From: JASDSY01 sp041441465
GTDB lineage: Bacteria > Muiribacteriota > UBA9980
Length of the DNA stretch: 64,000 bases
Assembly (NCBI GenBank): GCA_041441465.1
Contig: JASDSY010000024.1
Span: forward strand, 62,001 to 126,000
Direction: 5' to 3'
Each line of letters starts with the position of its first letter. Position 1 is the first letter of the stretch. Shown here piece after piece: positions 25,180 through 34,011 of the stretch. The notes under the pieces are model-generated. The model did no database searches and was not told the origin of the DNA. It saw only the letters and a list, made by a program, of their open reading frames with translations. A program made the translations under genes and the position numbers.

Positions 25180-27552
25180 TTAATTATAATATATGTCGAA
25201 TTTCTGATATTCTATGTCGCTTTTTTCAAGGTAAATTATCCTGTCGTCAGGATATATGATTTCGTCTTTGTTCGGATTAATCAGCGTTTCATAATCGTTT
25301 TTTGCCGCGTTTTTACGGATTAAGCCGATGACTATGGTTTCGTCCTTAAAGTAAAAATTTTCGAGCAGTTCGCTGAATTTAAATTGCTTGTCATAATCAT
25401 TCGGGATAAAATCCGCGAGTTTTTTGACTTCGACCTCTACTCCGCCTTTTTGTAAAAGCTGGTCGAATACCTTTATAATTTGCGGGTTCCATAGTGTCAT
25501 GTTTATGATTTTGGCGAACAGCAAATTTCCTATTATGTAAACGCAGTCCGGAATATTATTCATTATTTCTTCATTTTCGGTTTCCATTATCTCTATTATT
25601 ATCTTTATATCGTTTTCTTCGGAAATATGAGTTTTTTTAATGTGTATTATTTTTAAAAGCTTAAAAAGGCTGTCAGTATCTATTTTGGTCGCGCCCATTT
25701 TATCGCTTTTATTTAAATTAAGCTCGTATTCGTCTGCAAGGATTATTATATTGCTGTATTCAGCCAGATTGATTTTTTCGATTATGTCCTTTTCGTTTTC
25801 GAATGCGCATTTTGAATATGTTATGTTAGGACTTATTTCCTGCCCTATATTTTCCTTGTACCACCGGTAAAATTCATCGGGCGGACAGTAGCCGAAGATC
25901 GAAGCTTTGATATTAATTTTTATTATCTCTTCGATTATGTACGGCAGCCTGTTATTTAAACCTATAATGGCTATTTTGGCGTTTTTATTTTTTAATTCCC
26001 GCGGCTTTTTTTTGAAATTAAATTCATTATTGTTTTGTGCGATTTTGTAAGTATCGGCGTTATTCGGATCGTAAGATATTGAAATTTTTTCGGTTTTTAA
26101 TTCGTCGTCGTTTACTGCAAGTGTTACTATTTGGTCGCCGGCCTTTATTTCAAAACCGGGCTGCGGGATTAAAAACATTTCATTTTTTCGGTAAACGCCT
26201 ATTGGAATTGTTGTTTTGAAACTTAAAAAAATATCGCCGAAGCTGCGGCATGTAAGTTTTTCAATTTGATAGAAGTGGAATTCGCTGCCGGAATAAGATA
26301 ATAATTCGTTAAATACATAATAAAGCCTGAAATTAATCAAGAATAAAAATAAAAGCTTTGCGGAATAAAAATATTGATTTAAAAACAGGGCGTTTTTATC
26401 GCGAAATGAAGTTAAATAATGGCTGTTTGAAATATTCTGGAAATTCAGCAAAGTTAATGGGAATTGGCAGTTGAATTTTATTTTTTCATTATTTTTTATT
26501 ATCGAATAGAGCGACAGATATGTCTTTATTACACGCGAATCGGTGATGTTATAATCTGTTTCGCGGCTGCTGTCGCTGCCGAATATGACCACCGATTTGC
26601 AATTTTCAGGTTTTAAATTTTTCAAGTTGTTTAATTTGAATGGCTCGCCAGTCCTGTATATTACTTCGACGGTACTCCTGTCCGTTAAAATGTCGCGGTT
26701 TTCTTCACGCAAACTATCAGTCAATATTACAATTTTTTCAATTTTTCTCTCCGTGTAGCAATAAGTTTCTATTTCATTCAATAAATACGGAATAATATCA
26801 CTCCAGCCGAGTATTAAAATATAATTTTTTTCGATTACGGTGCCCTTGCCTTCCTTTATTTCTATCAAATATTTTTGTATTTGCGCTACTATTATGGCGA
26901 TTATTATGCCGTTAAAAATTATGAGGCCGGTTATGCTTAAAATAAGCGACATAAACTTGACTGTGCCGCCTTCGTTACTGATAGTGTATAAGGCGTCAGG
27001 CCCTAAAAGTGAAAGTGTTGAAAACCAGAATGAATTGCCCTGATCGAATTTGACGCCGATAAACGTAAAAATAGTGCCGAACGTCAGCACTAAAAAAGTA
27101 GTGGCGAAAATTAGAACTGTAATCTGGCTTAATATCGATTTTTGGATTTGTTTTTTTGTGAAATAATAAATTTTTTCCAAAAATTTCGGGTTGCGCAGGT
27201 TGAAAATTTTGAAAAGTCTTATGGTTCTGGGTAGACGAAGCATACGCAAATAATATAAATTTACGTTGTCACCTATAAAATACAATAAAACCGGTTCCCA
27301 GGGAACTACCGCCAGAAAATCAATAATCCAGTCTCTTAAATATTGTTTTTTGTTGTCGTAGCTGAAATACCGCGTAAGAATTTCGAATATAAAAAATAAA
27401 CTGAACGCTAAGTTAATCGTATCAAGCGCAGGATAAGGCTTTATTATTGAAAATATCGCTACAATAACCGAAATTATTATCAGACTCGATAAAATGTTAT
27501 TAACTTTTGAATTTTTAAAAAATAAATATACAATTGCGGAATATTTTCTCAT
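25180..27552 (-). CDS. CASTOR/POLLUX-like ion channel with RCK-type domains
   Basis: 790 aa. Residues 1-120 look like a voltage-sensor-type S1-S4 bundle, ending with an Arg-patterned S4 (YYLRMLRLPRTIRLFKIF). A pore unit (about 145-235) follows; its filter region (STLSLLGPDALYTISNEG) lacks the TVGYG of potassium channels. The rest is cytosolic, with two Rossmann-like RCK repeats beginning ILILGWSDIIPYLLNEIE and IAIIGLNNRLPYIIEEI. This layout fits the CASTOR/POLLUX/DMI1 group, channels gated through RCK domains. The ion is not predictable. The gene is monocistronic, AT-rich even for this window, with GAGAGG upstream. Confidence 0.75.
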   Translation of the reverse strand: MRKYSAIVYLFFKNSKVNNILSSLIIISVIVAIFSIIKPYPALDTINLAFSLFFIFEILTRYFSYDNKKQYLRDWIIDFLAVVPWEPVLLYFIGDNVNLYYLRMLRLPRTIRLFKIFNLRNPKFLEKIYYFTKKQIQKSILSQITVLIFATTFLVLTFGTIFTFIGVKFDQGNSFWFSTLSLLGPDALYTISNEGGTVKFMSLILSITGLIIFNGIIIAIIVAQIQKYLIEIKEGKGTVIEKNYILILGWSDIIPYLLNEIETYCYTERKIEKIVILTDSLREENRDILTDRSTVEVIYRTGEPFKLNNLKNLKPENCKSVVIFGSDSSRETDYNITDSRVIKTYLSLYSIIKNNEKIKFNCQFPLTLLNFQNISNSHYLTSFRDKNALFLNQYFYSAKLLFLFLINFRLYYVFNELLSYSGSEFHFYQIEKLTCRSFGDIFLSFKTTIPIGVYRKNEMFLIPQPGFEIKAGDQIVTLAVNDDELKTEKISISYDPNNADTYKIAQNNNEFNFKKKPRELKNKNAKIAIIGLNNRLPYIIEEIIKINIKASIFGYCPPDEFYRWYKENIGQEISPNITYSKCAFENEKDIIEKINLAEYSNIIILADEYELNLNKSDKMGATKIDTDSLFKLLKIIHIKKTHISEENDIKIIIEIMETENEEIMNNIPDCVYIIGNLLFAKIINMTLWNPQIIKVFDQLLQKGGVEVEVKKLADFIPNDYDKQFKFSELLENFYFKDETIVIGLIRKNAAKNDYETLINPNKDEIIYPDDRIIYLEKSDIEYQKFDIYYN

Positions 27553-27755
27553 AATGCCTCTCAGGATATAATATTAAGTTTTGTAAGTTTAATAAAATCA
27601 AAAACTTAAATCCAAAATAAGTAAATTATAATTTTAACACATTTTTTAGTAAAATTAAAATATTATTAAAACTACCTGAAAAATAATACTTTTTAAGATA
27701 AATTGAAAAAAATTGCTTTTATTTTAATTTAAAATGAATTTTTTTGATTAAATCA

Positions 27756-27784
27756 TTGACGAATTAATTTTTGATTGGTATAAT
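27756..27784 (+). promoter_or_regulatory. Promoter of the C25 protease gene
   Basis: TTGACG (27756-27761), 17-bp spacer, TATAAT (27779-27784), about 57 bases before the start codon, with GGAGG in the leader. Confidence 0.8.
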
Positions 27785-27840
27785 AATTTGACACGCTAAA
27801 ATTTTAAGCATAGCTTAAGTATAAATATGGAGGATTTAGT

Positions 27841-29823
27841 ATGAAAAAAATGGTTTCTACTGTACTTGCCCTTATTTTAGCTGCCGGTATTTCCGGTATC
27901 GCAAATGCAGCTCCTGAATGGGTGCAATTGACAAGGGATGCAAAATCAGGCCAGCTGCCGCAAATTACGATGTCGCAGACAAGAAACGCCAATGTTGACG
28001 TTATCGAAGTCACTGTTCCGGGTTTTTACCGCGAAGCGAAACGCGCCGGCGAAGGCGATGCGGTATTTGTAACGACCGGTCTTTCATCGAGGCACATGGA
28101 AAAAGGAATGCCTGAACTGCCCACTGTAAAGGCTCTTGTAAAGCTTCCTGATGACGCGAATGTCGACGTATCGGTTGTATCTGAAGAATGGACGAATGTA
28201 AAAGTCGATAAAGTAGCGCCGTCAAAAGGCCAGATGACAAGAAATATTAATCCCGATACTGTAGATTACACATATTCTGATTTTTATAAATCGGCTAAGG
28301 TATTTCCGGGCGATGACAAAAAAGTTGTCGTAAGCGCGCCTTTTGTAATGCGCGATGTACGCGGTGTCGAAGTCACCGTAAATCCTTTCCAGTATGATAA
28401 TTCCAAAAAGAATTTAAAAGTGGCTAAGAAAATAAAACTCGAATTAAGATATAACGGCGCTTCGAAAAGAAACGTTAAGAAAGCTGTACCTTATGAATTC
28501 GCGCAGATTTACAGATCCGCTTTCTTAAATTTTGCTCCGAACACCGAAGTCGGCCGTCTCGAGATAGGCAATATGCTTGTTATCACAGCCGATCAGTTCG
28601 CCGAAGAAATGACTCCGTTCGTTGAATGGAAGAAAAAACAGGGATTTAACGTAAAAGTCGCTAAAATGAGCGAAGTAGGCAAAACAGGCGATGACGTTTA
28701 TAAATATATCCAGAACGAATACAATACAAACAACATAGCTTACATAGTGCTTGCCGGCGACGCGGAATTCGTTCCGACACTTCTCGGCGTTAAAGAACGT
28801 GCGGCTTCAGACGGATGCTATGTAAAACTTGCCGGAAACGATCATGTTCCTGATGCTATAATATCGAGATTATCGGCTAAGACTCCGGTTGATATTAAAA
28901 ATCAGGTTATGAAAATAGTTCATTATGAACAGTTTCCTGATAAGGGTGCTGACGCGGCATGGTACCGTAAAGCTATAGGCATTGCGAGCGCCGAAGGTTC
29001 ACCGACTGATTATGAACGCGCTAACTGGCTTCGCGATGGTTTGATGAAATTCCGTTTTGACACTGTTGACCAGATATACGATCCGGGCGCGTCAAAAGCT
29101 AATGTCGCAAAATCTGTAAATGAAGGCCGTTCGGTTATTAACTACATAGGCCACGGTTCAAAAACCGCTTGGGTAACCACATATTTCGGTGTTAACGAAG
29201 CTATGGCACTTAAAAATGACAGGAAACTTCCGGTTATATGGTCGGTAGCATGCGTTAACGGCGCGTTTAAAGACGGTTCGGACTGCTTCTGCGAAGCATG
29301 GATGAAAGCAGGCACTCCTGAAGCTCCGGCCGGCGCTGCAGCGATATTCGGTTCGTCGACAAACGCTGAATGGGTTCCGCCTTGCGATATGCAGTCGGAA
29401 ATCAACCTTGTCCAGATGTGCGGCGAAAAACAAGCTTCGGTAGGCGCTCTTGCCCTTACAGGCGTTTTAAAAGCAATGCAGACATGGGGAACCGATGCTA
29501 AATCATCAGGCGTAATGCTTTTCGAACAGTATAATATTTTCGGCGACTGCACAATGCTCACAAGAAACGACGTTCCTAAAGAAGTCGCTTTCAAGGCTGC
29601 AAAAGCAGATAAAGGCGTTACATTCAATGTTACGGCCGAAGGCAAAACTGTTAAAAACGCTCGCGTAGCTTTCACGATGGGTGAAAACGGCGAAATGAAA
29701 GCCGGAGTTACCGATGAAAACGGCAATGTGACATTAACATTCGAAAACGGCGCTAACGCAGGTCTCGTTACAATAACAGGCCAGAACCTCGTTCCTGTTG
29801 TTGATTCAAGCGTAAGCCTTTAA
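27841..29823 (+). CDS. Secreted gingipain-type cysteine protease (peptidase C25)
   Basis: 660 aa with a signal peptide (MKKMVSTVLALILAAGISGIA). A propeptide-like region of about 200 residues contains the strand-rich C25 N-domain. The C25 catalytic domain covers about 235-560, with the dyad His438 (INYIGHGSKTAW) and Cys471 (WSVACVNGAF) in their usual contexts. The C-terminal 80 residues form an Ig-like domain (VTAEGKTVKNARVAFTM), as after gingipain catalytic domains. No type IX secretion signal is evident after the Ig-like domain. The strong promoter and GGAGG site suggest abundant production. It probably digests extracellular protein for amino-acid fermentation (inference). Confidence 0.93.
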   Translation: MKKMVSTVLALILAAGISGIANAAPEWVQLTRDAKSGQLPQITMSQTRNANVDVIEVTVPGFYREAKRAGEGDAVFVTTGLSSRHMEKGMPELPTVKALVKLPDDANVDVSVVSEEWTNVKVDKVAPSKGQMTRNINPDTVDYTYSDFYKSAKVFPGDDKKVVVSAPFVMRDVRGVEVTVNPFQYDNSKKNLKVAKKIKLELRYNGASKRNVKKAVPYEFAQIYRSAFLNFAPNTEVGRLEIGNMLVITADQFAEEMTPFVEWKKKQGFNVKVAKMSEVGKTGDDVYKYIQNEYNTNNIAYIVLAGDAEFVPTLLGVKERAASDGCYVKLAGNDHVPDAIISRLSAKTPVDIKNQVMKIVHYEQFPDKGADAAWYRKAIGIASAEGSPTDYERANWLRDGLMKFRFDTVDQIYDPGASKANVAKSVNEGRSVINYIGHGSKTAWVTTYFGVNEAMALKNDRKLPVIWSVACVNGAFKDGSDCFCEAWMKAGTPEAPAGAAAIFGSSTNAEWVPPCDMQSEINLVQMCGEKQASVGALALTGVLKAMQTWGTDAKSSGVMLFEQYNIFGDCTMLTRNDVPKEVAFKAAKADKGVTFNVTAEGKTVKNARVAFTMGENGEMKAGVTDENGNVTLTFENGANAGLVTITGQNLVPVVDSSVSL

Positions 29824-29860
29824 TTAATCGCTGATAATAAATAAACAATAATACTCGAAA

Positions 29861-29904
29861 AAAAGGGCTGTCCTGAAGAGAAATTTTCAGGAGGCCCTTT
29901 TTTA
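29861..29904 (+). terminator. Terminator of the C25 protease gene (GGGCTGTCC type)
   Basis: AAAGGGCTGTCCTGAA and TTCAGGAGGCCCTTTTTT form a long stem with a small internal mismatch, then a T run. Confidence 0.9.
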
Positions 29905-30072
29905 TTTGCGTAATATTTTAATTTTATCAGGCTTTAAAGTGATATTTGGAAAAATAATATTGAAAACAGCCGCGTATATATTGTTTGGCAATATTTTTTG
30001 TCGCTTGAAGCTTTGAAGTAATGTTTTTGAACTTTTATCAAATTAAATGGCTTTAAAATATTTAAAAGCGAT

Positions 30073-31059
30073 TTAAATGTATTTGATTAATAACAGCGAT
30101 ATTACGCATAATACAGCCCAGCAGACCGCGCCCAAAAAGATAGGGCGTTTGCCGTTTTTTATAAGTTTGAAAATATTAGTATTAAGGCCGATCGCGGTAA
30201 GCGCTGTTATTATCAGGAATTTTCCCGCAGCCGCCGGGTATTGGAAATAATCAGCCGCGATTAAACCGGTGCCGAATGTTCTGATAATCGAAGCCGCCGC
30301 GAAGCCGAGTATGAACCATGGGAATATTTTTTTAATATCGTAACTTTTAAATTCCTCGGATTTTCGTGAATAAAAAATGGAAATTATAAAAGTTATCGGG
30401 ATTATCATTAAAGTCCTTGTCAGTTTAACAATCGCGGCGAGATTGCCGGCGTTATCGCTGAAGGTGAAGCCTGCGGCCATAACCGATGATGAATCGTTGA
30501 TAGCGGTTCCGGCCCACATTCCGAATGTAAGGTCGCTCATGTGGAGCGCGTGGCCTATAAATGGAAACAAAAAAGCGGCCAGTATGTTAAATAAGAAAAT
30601 AGTCGAAAGCGAGTGAATGATTTCATCGTCGCTGGCTTTTATTACAGCGGCCGTGGCGATAATCGCGGACCCGCCGCATATCGAAGTGCCGGCGCCTATC
30701 AATAAAACAGTGTTTAATGACAGCTTAAGCGCGCGCCCGAGGAACAGGGCAAGTAAAATAGTCGACGTAATGGTAATTATCATTAATGAAATCGAATTTC
30801 CGCCTACTTTTAAAACATTATTTATGTCGAGCTCGAATCCTATTAAAATTATCGAATATTGCAGTAAGTTTTTTGAAAGATTTTTAATCGTTGTTTGGGC
30901 TGAACCGTTTTGAAAATATTTTGACAGGGCTATTCCGATGAGTATTCCAAATATCGGGCCGCCTATTATCGGCATGAAGCCGCCGAGCGCTTTTGCCGCG
31001 AGCGCCAGTGTAAAAATAAATCCGCATAAAAATATTAAATTCCTTTTTTCAATGTCCAT
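30073..31059 (-). CDS. YeiH/UPF0324-family membrane protein (putative sulfate/sulfite exporter)
   Basis: About 328 aa from the ATG at 31059, which has AAGG 9 bases upstream; an ATG at 31068 is alternative. About ten hydrophobic segments are visible. Conserved UPF0324 sequences include PIIGGPIFGILIGIALS, LIGAGTSICGGSAIIATA and MWAGTAINDSSSVMAAGF. Homologues are annotated as putative sulfate exporters, and E. coli yeiH lies beside the LysR regulator gene yeiE, as it does here with the divergent LysR gene at 31494. Some family members are linked to sulfite or taurine metabolism. The actual substrate is untested. Confidence 0.92.
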   Translation of the reverse strand: MDIEKRNLIFLCGFIFTLALAAKALGGFMPIIGGPIFGILIGIALSKYFQNGSAQTTIKNLSKNLLQYSIILIGFELDINNVLKVGGNSISLMIITITSTILLALFLGRALKLSLNTVLLIGAGTSICGGSAIIATAAVIKASDDEIIHSLSTIFLFNILAAFLFPFIGHALHMSDLTFGMWAGTAINDSSSVMAAGFTFSDNAGNLAAIVKLTRTLMIIPITFIISIFYSRKSEEFKSYDIKKIFPWFILGFAAASIIRTFGTGLIAADYFQYPAAAGKFLIITALTAIGLNTNIFKLIKNGKRPIFLGAVCWAVLCVISLLLIKYI

Positions 31060-31223
31060 TTCGCACATCCTTAAAATATTGTCCCGGCCTGATTTTGATA
31101 AAATAACGACCCGCTTTTTGAGGCGGTAAAAAACGCCGCGCGAGATATTGATTATGAGGCAGTATTATACTTTACGGCCGGTTTATGTTTGTCCATAATT
31201 AAGGTAATAAATTTTTGTAAAAT

Positions 31224-31243
31224 TTATCAGGTTAACCTGATAA
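31224..31243. promoter_or_regulatory. 20-bp perfect palindrome between yeiH-like and lysR genes
   Basis: Half site TTATCAGGTT followed directly by its complement AACCTGATAA. It sits in the divergent spacer (31060-31493) and contains the T-N11-A pattern of LysR-type sites, so it is a candidate operator for the adjacent regulator. Confidence 0.55.
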
Positions 31244-31295
31244 TATGATAACTCCAAAAATATCATTTGTAAAATTATATTATTTTATGATATAT

Positions 31296-31311
31296 ATAAG
31301 TAATTACTTAT
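31296..31311. promoter_or_regulatory. 16-bp palindrome matching the core of the TetR-type operator
   Basis: The perfect palindrome ATAAGTAATTACTTAT contains TAAGTAATTACTTA, which is identical to the central 14 bp of the palindrome at 17895-17924 upstream of the TetR gene. It may be a second binding site of that regulator. Confidence 0.45.
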
Positions 31312-31493
31312 GATAATGAAAAATGCGTCATATAATTTTTATTTATAGCGCTTTATTTAAATAAAAAAGATATTATACAGTTTCTAAATTAATTTTTAAA
31401 AATTAGTATATTATGATTTTCTGATTTATTTGATTGTAAATTTATTGTGACACTTATTATATAACTTATACGAAAAGATAATGAGGTGTGTTT

Positions 31494-32378
31494 ATGACAT
31501 TAAGGCATTTGAAAATTTTTTTATGCGTATGCCGTGAGCTTAATATGACGCGGGCGGCGGAGAAGCTTTTTATGACGCAGCCGTCTATAAGCCAGGCAAT
31601 AGCCGAACTCGAGGAATATTATAAAACTAAATTATTCGATCGCATAGCGAAAAAAATATACATTACCGAAGACGGCTATAAGCTTATTACGATTGCCAAT
31701 AATATTGTCGAGCTTTTCGAAAAAGCGGAAGCGGTTATAAGGGACAAAAAAAGCGCCCAAAAATTGAGAGTGGGCGCGAGTGTTACAATCGGAACTTATT
31801 TATTGAACGATATTTTGAAAAAGATGTCGGAGCATAATGAAATTTCAGTCGAGTATGTGATTGACAACACGAAAAACATAGAGGAGATGATTTTAACGGC
31901 GCGTCTTGATATCGCGCTTGTCGAGGGCGATATTAAATCCGAGGATATAATAGTTAAGCCTTTTATGGACGACAGGCTCACCCTCGTATGTTCCGCGGAA
32001 AATAAGCTTGCCTGGCGTAATAGTGTAAATATTAAGGAACTCGAAAATTATAATTTTATAATACGCGAGTACGGCAGCGGTACGAAGGAGCTTATCGAGG
32101 CGCTTGCGAGGAAAAATAACGTTAAACTTAACGTGACCGGCGTCGTCAGCAACATCGAGGCCATTAAGAACAGCGTTATGAGCGATATTGGAATTTCGAT
32201 ACTGCCTGAAATAGCCATAACGCGGGAATTACGCGAGAAAAAAATAGCCGCCGTAAAATTATCCGGAGTAAGCCTCAAACGAAAATTCAGCGTCGTCTAT
32301 CATAAAAACAAAAACATAAGCGAAGCGCTCGAAAAATTCATGCGTTATGTCAAAAGCTTTGATTTTAAGAAGAAGTAA
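31494..32378 (+). CDS. LysR-family transcriptional regulator (YeiE/CysL-like)
   Basis: 294 aa from the ATG at 31494 (GAGGTG upstream; GTG 31488 is possible). The N-terminal helix-turn-helix reads MTRAAEKLFMTQPSISQAIAELE with a standard LysR wing. The effector domain (about 90-290) has the periplasmic-binding-protein fold, with LRVGASVTIGTYLLNDIL. The gene diverges from the UPF0324 membrane-protein gene, the usual partner and target of this subgroup. The 434-bp spacer holds two perfect palindromes (31224 and 31296). Confidence 0.93.
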   Translation: MTLRHLKIFLCVCRELNMTRAAEKLFMTQPSISQAIAELEEYYKTKLFDRIAKKIYITEDGYKLITIANNIVELFEKAEAVIRDKKSAQKLRVGASVTIGTYLLNDILKKMSEHNEISVEYVIDNTKNIEEMILTARLDIALVEGDIKSEDIIVKPFMDDRLTLVCSAENKLAWRNSVNIKELENYNFIIREYGSGTKELIEALARKNNVKLNVTGVVSNIEAIKNSVMSDIGISILPEIAITRELREKKIAAVKLSGVSLKRKFSVVYHKNKNISEALEKFMRYVKSFDFKKK

Positions 32379-32755
32379 AAAAAGGTTTTAAATAGTGATG
32401 CTTAATTTTTGTATTCAGAAATACATTAATAATCAATAATATTAGTTGTTTTTTGTCAATTCATAAAAGGTTTATAACTTGATTATTTTTATAAGTGTAA
32501 AAATTGAATAACTATATTATAATTCTATGTGATTTTTTCATTACCGCTTAACTGAAAAATAACATAAATAAAACGAAAAACATATTGTTTATTTTCCATA
32601 TTTGATTTAAAATATCTTCTTTTATAAAGACTTTTTAAATTTATACGCTATTTTTTGTTTATATTTATTTGAGCCGGCGTAACGGCCGCGTAAATAATTT
32701 TTTGGCGTATATTACTATATTATAAATTAAATTTTGACTTAGAAAGAAATTTTAG

Positions 32756-33985
32756 ATGAAACGTAAACATGTAAATAAAAGGATCTTGATTTTAATACTT
32801 GGCGGCCTGGCGGCGATCGGGCCGTTTTCGATCGATATGTACCTTCCGGCCTTCGGAGTGATAAGCCGCGACTTAAATACCGATATAGCGGCGATCGGCT
32901 ATTCGCTTACCGCGTATTTTTTCGGGATTTGTTTCGGACAGCTTTTATATGGGCCGCTTATCGACAGGTTTGGTACGAAACGGCCGCTGCTTGGCGGGCT
33001 TATGCTGTTTGTTGCGACTGCGGCAGGCTGCGCCGTTTCGGTGAATGTAAATTCATTAATCGCGCTTCGCGCTTTTCAGGCGCTCGGCGGATGCGTCGGC
33101 ATGGTCGCCGGCCGCGCTATTGTCCGCGATTTATTTCCGGTTAACGAGATAGCGGAGATTTTTTCGTCAATTACCCTTGTCATGGGTATTGCGCCGATTA
33201 TCGCGCCGACTGTCGGAGGTTTTATAGTCAGTTTTGCCGGCTGGCGATATATATTCTGGGCCCTGGCTGTATTCGGCGCTTTTATGTTCGCTTCGACATT
33301 ATTGTTATTCAGCGAAACTGCCGGGGCGGACCCTGCGGCTTCTCTCAGGCCGGTAAAAATTTTAAAAAATTATTTCGGCGTTTTGAAAAATTCGGATTTC
33401 GCCGTCTATACAATTTCAAGCAGCGCTCTCGCGTCGATAATGTTCGCTTATATAAGCGGCTCGCCTTTTATTTACATGAAATTATTCGGGCTTACCGAGC
33501 AGCAATTTGGCTGGGTTTACGCGGTGAATTCATTTGGGCTGATAAGCGGAAGCCAGTCTAACAGGCTGCTTTTAAAGAAGTTTACATGCCGCCAGATAAG
33601 CCTTTTCGGGACATTTTTGCAGGTCTTAATATGCTTATCGCTTATAGCCGCCGCCGCTAATGTTTCGGTGTCACATGTCCCGGTATTTGTCCTCATATTT
33701 TTGTTTCTGGTTGTTAACGGCGTCTTGAACCCGAATATGATGGCGCTCGCCATGGAGCCGTTCGCGAAATCAGCGGGTAGCGCTTCGGCGATGCTCGGAT
33801 TCATGAATATGTTATTCGGCGCGCTCGCCACATGCCTTGTAAGCTTTTTGCAAAACGGCACCGCCGTTCCGATGGCTGTCGTAATGGCGGTTTGCGCGTT
33901 GATAAGCTTCGTAAGCCTTTTTGGACATAATCTTTTTACGGGTGTTTCTAATAAGGGTATTGTCGATGGTAATTGCGCTGAATGA
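32756..33985 (+). CDS. Bcr/CflA-family MFS drug-resistance transporter
   Basis: 409 aa with twelve predicted TM segments. The start GPFSIDMYLPAFGVISRDL is the hallmark of the Bcr/CflA group (DHA1). Motif A follows as GPLIDRFGTKRPLL and motif C as GIAPIIAPTVGGF. These proteins export drugs or small metabolites by proton antiport across the inner membrane. The coding sequence is richer in G+C than the neighbouring mcrBC genes. A 377-bp AT-rich spacer precedes it, with no clear promoter. It ends 26 bp from the convergent mcrC gene. Confidence 0.93.
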   Translation: MKRKHVNKRILILILGGLAAIGPFSIDMYLPAFGVISRDLNTDIAAIGYSLTAYFFGICFGQLLYGPLIDRFGTKRPLLGGLMLFVATAAGCAVSVNVNSLIALRAFQALGGCVGMVAGRAIVRDLFPVNEIAEIFSSITLVMGIAPIIAPTVGGFIVSFAGWRYIFWALAVFGAFMFASTLLLFSETAGADPAASLRPVKILKNYFGVLKNSDFAVYTISSSALASIMFAYISGSPFIYMKLFGLTEQQFGWVYAVNSFGLISGSQSNRLLLKKFTCRQISLFGTFLQVLICLSLIAAAANVSVSHVPVFVLIFLFLVVNGVLNPNMMALAMEPFAKSAGSASAMLGFMNMLFGALATCLVSFLQNGTAVPMAVVMAVCALISFVSLFGHNLFTGVSNKGIVDGNCAE

Positions 33986-34006
33986 AATAAAAGTTAACTT
34001 TTATTT
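33985..34006. terminator. 22-bp perfect palindrome between convergent MFS and mcrC genes
   Basis: AAATAAAAGTT followed directly by AACTTTTATTT fills the short gap between the two stop codons. It may serve as a weak bidirectional terminator, but the AT-only stem is not strong. Confidence 0.4.
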
Positions 34007-34011
34007 GAATT

